DNA from: an uncultured Peptostreptococcaceae bacterium
Lineage (GTDB): Bacteria > Bacillota > Clostridia > Tissierellales > Peptoniphilaceae
Direction of reading: 5' to 3'
NCBI GenBank assembly: GCA_947283485.1
Contig: CAMYOU010000026.1
Span: 1-14,978 of the forward strand
Length of the DNA: 14,978 bases
Position numbers and translations under genes: made by a program. Below are positions 13,519 to 14,978 of the stretch, piece after piece. Every line of letters begins with the position of its first letter. The stretch's first letter is position 1. Below the pieces are notes generated by a model that searched no databases, was not told the DNA's origin, and was given only the letters and a program-made list of their open reading frames with translations.

Positions 13519-14742
13519 TTATTTTGCCGGAACATTCGTCGAGGCTTGTTCCTTTTGCAAGAAACGATGATAGGTAAGATCCATGCCTAGTGCCCCCAAA
13601 GGTGCGGTAATAAGGATGCCGAGCACGGCGACGGAGAGAATGATTTTGCCGCAGGTTAGACCGAGTGCGAGCGGCACGGAACCGATGGCGGCTTGCACCG
13701 TGGCTTTCGGCAGATACGAAATCATACAGAAAAGACGTTCTTTGGTCGTAAGAGCGGTCTTCGCAAGGGAAAGTGCGACGCCTGCCGAACGAACGAGGAG
13801 AGCGAGGAAAATGACGAGAACGGCGAAGAGTCCCGCATCGAGCGTGTAGCGAATATCCACAACTGCCCCGACGAGGACGAAGAGGAGCACCTCCGCGCCA
13901 AGCCATAGTTTGCCGAATTTCTCCGACAGACGATCGGCGACCGGATCCGGACTTTTCATACGCAGGACGCATGCCATGCTCATGATGGCAAGTAGACCCG
14001 AAACGGGAACAAAAGGTTTTAATGCCGCTTCGATGGCGATCAGTAAAAACGACATCCCGAGGACGACGAGTACTTTCATGCTGTTGCGAATGAGATGTTC
14101 GTGCACATAAGCCGTTTCAAAAAAGAGACTTAAGAGATATCCGATCGCCGCGCCGAGAAGAATCCCGAGGACGATCGAGATCGGGATACTCAAAAATTGG
14201 GCGACATTCACATCGCCGCCTTGCGCCATTCCCGTAAATGCGGAAAAGAGCACAATGACAAAAATATCGTCACAGGACGCGCCCGCCATGATGAGCTGCG
14301 GAATGCTTTTTTCCGTACCGTAGCCCGTGTCCATGAGTTTTACCATACGCGGCACGACCACCGCCGGAGAAACAGCGGCGAGGACGGAACCCATGAGCGC
14401 GGCTTCGATTGTCGAGACACCGAGAAAACGCGGCGCAAGGATCGTATAGGCGATGATTTCGAACGAAGCCGGCAAAAACGTCATAAGGATCGCAGGTCTG
14501 CCGACCCTCTTGAGATCGGCGGGATCTAGGGAAAGACCGGCTTTGAGAAGAATGATGACGAGCGCGATTTGTCTTAGATCGGAAGAGATGGCGAGGATCG
14601 ACGGATCCAAGAGATGAAAGACATGGGGACCGAGCAAAATCCCCGTCGCGAGCATCCCGACGATGCGCGGGAGTTTGATTTTTTCACAGATCGCCGCGAA
14701 AGAAAGACCGAAAAGAAAAATAAAAGCAAGTGAAATAAGCAT
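13519..14742 (-). CDS. Cation:proton antiporter (CPA family)
   Basis: The 407-residue protein is almost entirely hydrophobic, with about 12 membrane helices, typical of CPA-type monovalent cation/H+ exchangers. Visible hallmarks are KIKLPRIVGMLATGILLGP (21-39, first helix pair), GLSLDP (69-74), the unwound-helix region SVLAAVSPAVVVPRMV (119-134), and GASCDDIFVIVLFSAF (154-169) with the paired aspartates Asp158-Asp159 that bind cation and proton. No TrkA/RCK regulatory domain follows; the protein ends at a short polar tail. AAAGGAGG six bases upstream sets the ATG. The gene is preceded by a fluoride riboswitch, and such antiporters are among the known members of the fluoride regulon, so its job is probably to keep ion balance under fluoride stress. 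The ion is not certain (Na+, K+ or other). Confidence 0.9.
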   Translation of the reverse strand: MLISLAFIFLFGLSFAAICEKIKLPRIVGMLATGILLGPHVFHLLDPSILAISSDLRQIALVIILLKAGLSLDPADLKRVGRPAILMTFLPASFEIIAYTILAPRFLGVSTIEAALMGSVLAAVSPAVVVPRMVKLMDTGYGTEKSIPQLIMAGASCDDIFVIVLFSAFTGMAQGGDVNVAQFLSIPISIVLGILLGAAIGYLLSLFFETAYVHEHLIRNSMKVLVVLGMSFLLIAIEAALKPFVPVSGLLAIMSMACVLRMKSPDPVADRLSEKFGKLWLGAEVLLFVLVGAVVDIRYTLDAGLFAVLVIFLALLVRSAGVALSLAKTALTTKERLFCMISYLPKATVQAAIGSVPLALGLTCGKIILSVAVLGILITAPLGALGMDLTYHRFLQKEQASTNVPAK

Positions 14743-14758
14743 GATTTCCTCCTTTCAT

Positions 14759-14807
14759 GAAAAAAGCCGATGCATTCTATGAAACGGATTCATAGAAGTC
14801 ATCAGCT
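14759..14807 (-). terminator. Attenuator terminator in the antiporter leader
   Basis: A long hairpin with the arms TTCTATGAA/TTCATAGAA at its core, outer pairs GATG/CATC and AGC/GCT and a six-T tail lies directly before the antiporter ribosome site. Its 5' arm contains the conserved 3' end of the fluoride aptamer (TGATGACTTCTAT), so aptamer and terminator folds exclude each other. Fluoride binding should prevent termination. Confidence 0.88.
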
Positions 14808-14850
14808 CGCAAGCGGTTTCGGTTTCCCGAGGGAGCACTTCATTCCCTGA
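14791..14850 (-). promoter_or_regulatory. Fluoride riboswitch (crcB motif) aptamer
   Basis: On the minus strand the leader shows stem 1 AGGGA/TCCCT (14848-14844 with 14834-14830) around the loop ATGAAGTGC, a CGG-GAAA-CCG mini-hairpin, the conserved AAAC, then stem GCT/AGC, followed by TGATGACTTCTAT. The loop GAAGT (14841-14837) is complementary to ACTTC in the tail (14799-14795), exactly the pseudoknot of the fluoride aptamer (in Thermotoga, loop GAGGC with tail GCCUC). Known fluoride riboswitches control CrcB/Fluc, CLC-F and cation antiporters. Transcription should start at about 14848, right at stem 1. This is one of the firmest calls of the window. Confidence 0.93.
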
Positions 14851-14854
14851 GGAA

Positions 14855-14883
14855 AGACTAGCACAGGAAAGACGATTTGTAAA
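14855..14883 (-). promoter_or_regulatory. Sigma-A promoter of the antiporter
   Basis: -35 TTTACA (14883-14878) and -10 TAGTCT (14860-14855) are 17 bases apart, with an extended TG one base ahead of the -10. The expected start site coincides with the first base of the riboswitch. Confidence 0.75.
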
Positions 14884-14916
14884 GATCCAGAAGTATCATA
14901 CCGAGAAATCTTTTGC

Positions 14917-14948
14917 GAAAAAAAGAACCGCACAGTCTGTGCCGTTCT
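14917..14948 (-). terminator. Terminator of the unit right of the window (minus)
   Basis: An 11-bp stem with one G-G mismatch (14948-14938 with 14934-14924, loop GAC) is followed by seven T residues on the minus strand. It ends a transcript coming from beyond the right edge, before the antiporter promoter. Confidence 0.8.
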
Positions 14949-14970
14949 CTTGTCCGAAAAGTTCGGATCA

Positions 14971-14978
14971 TGGTGGAG
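14971..14978 (-). other. Possible CCA end of a tRNA or tmRNA
   Basis: The last eight bases read CTCCACCA on the minus strand and are followed after 22 bases by a terminator. This is the form of a stable-RNA 3' end (acceptor strand, discriminator A, CCA). The partner strand is outside the window, so chance is possible. Confidence 0.3.

Noticed and set aside
1..14978. CRISPR array
   Set aside because: No regularly spaced direct repeats of 23-40 bases were seen on either strand.

Overview
The window looks like a chromosome segment of a Gram-positive anaerobe of the Bacillota (Clostridia/Tissierellia-like, moderate GC). The evidence is the rpmE-yqhQ-prmC-prfA-murA-mreB gene order, strong AGGAGG ribosome sites, sigma-A type promoters, U-tailed hairpin terminators and a DUF6110/PacL-like partner beside a P1B ATPase. 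The species cannot be fixed from the sequence.

Left part (1-4738) is a decayed accessory island. It holds the tail of an unknown gene, a DtxR/MntR-type metalloregulator broken by a stop and two frameshifts, a collapsed remnant of 3-hydroxybutyryl-CoA dehydrogenase, and an IS200/IS605 element with an intact HUH transposase. On the minus strand follow an OB-fold SSB-like protein, topoisomerase III, a small protein and a truncated polyvalent-type protein, which look like remains of an integrative conjugative element. The island abuts the 3' end of tRNA-Thr(GGU) (4739-4814, minus), a classic integration target.

Middle part (4929-10420) is conserved housekeeping DNA on the plus strand: rpmE with its own promoter and terminator, then a tight run yqhQ-prmC-prfA-murA-mreB-like ending in a terminator. 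It joins ribosome parts and translation termination (L31, RF1 and its methylase PrmC) with cell-wall synthesis (MurA and a divergent MreB-family filament protein).

Right part: 10477-10854 encodes what looks like a stand-alone structured RNA of about 345 nt with promoter, nested long-range helices and terminator, which I could not match to a known family. Next is a promoter-driven two-gene operon: a PacL/DUF6110-like membrane protein and a P1B-type ATPase with a non-canonical S-C-A metal motif. Convergent to it is a CPA-family cation/proton antiporter on the minus strand. Its 5' leader is a textbook fluoride (crcB-type) riboswitch whose conserved 3' end is embedded in an intrinsic terminator, so the antiporter is probably switched on by fluoride. 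The extreme right edge shows what may be the CCA end of a stable RNA on the minus strand.
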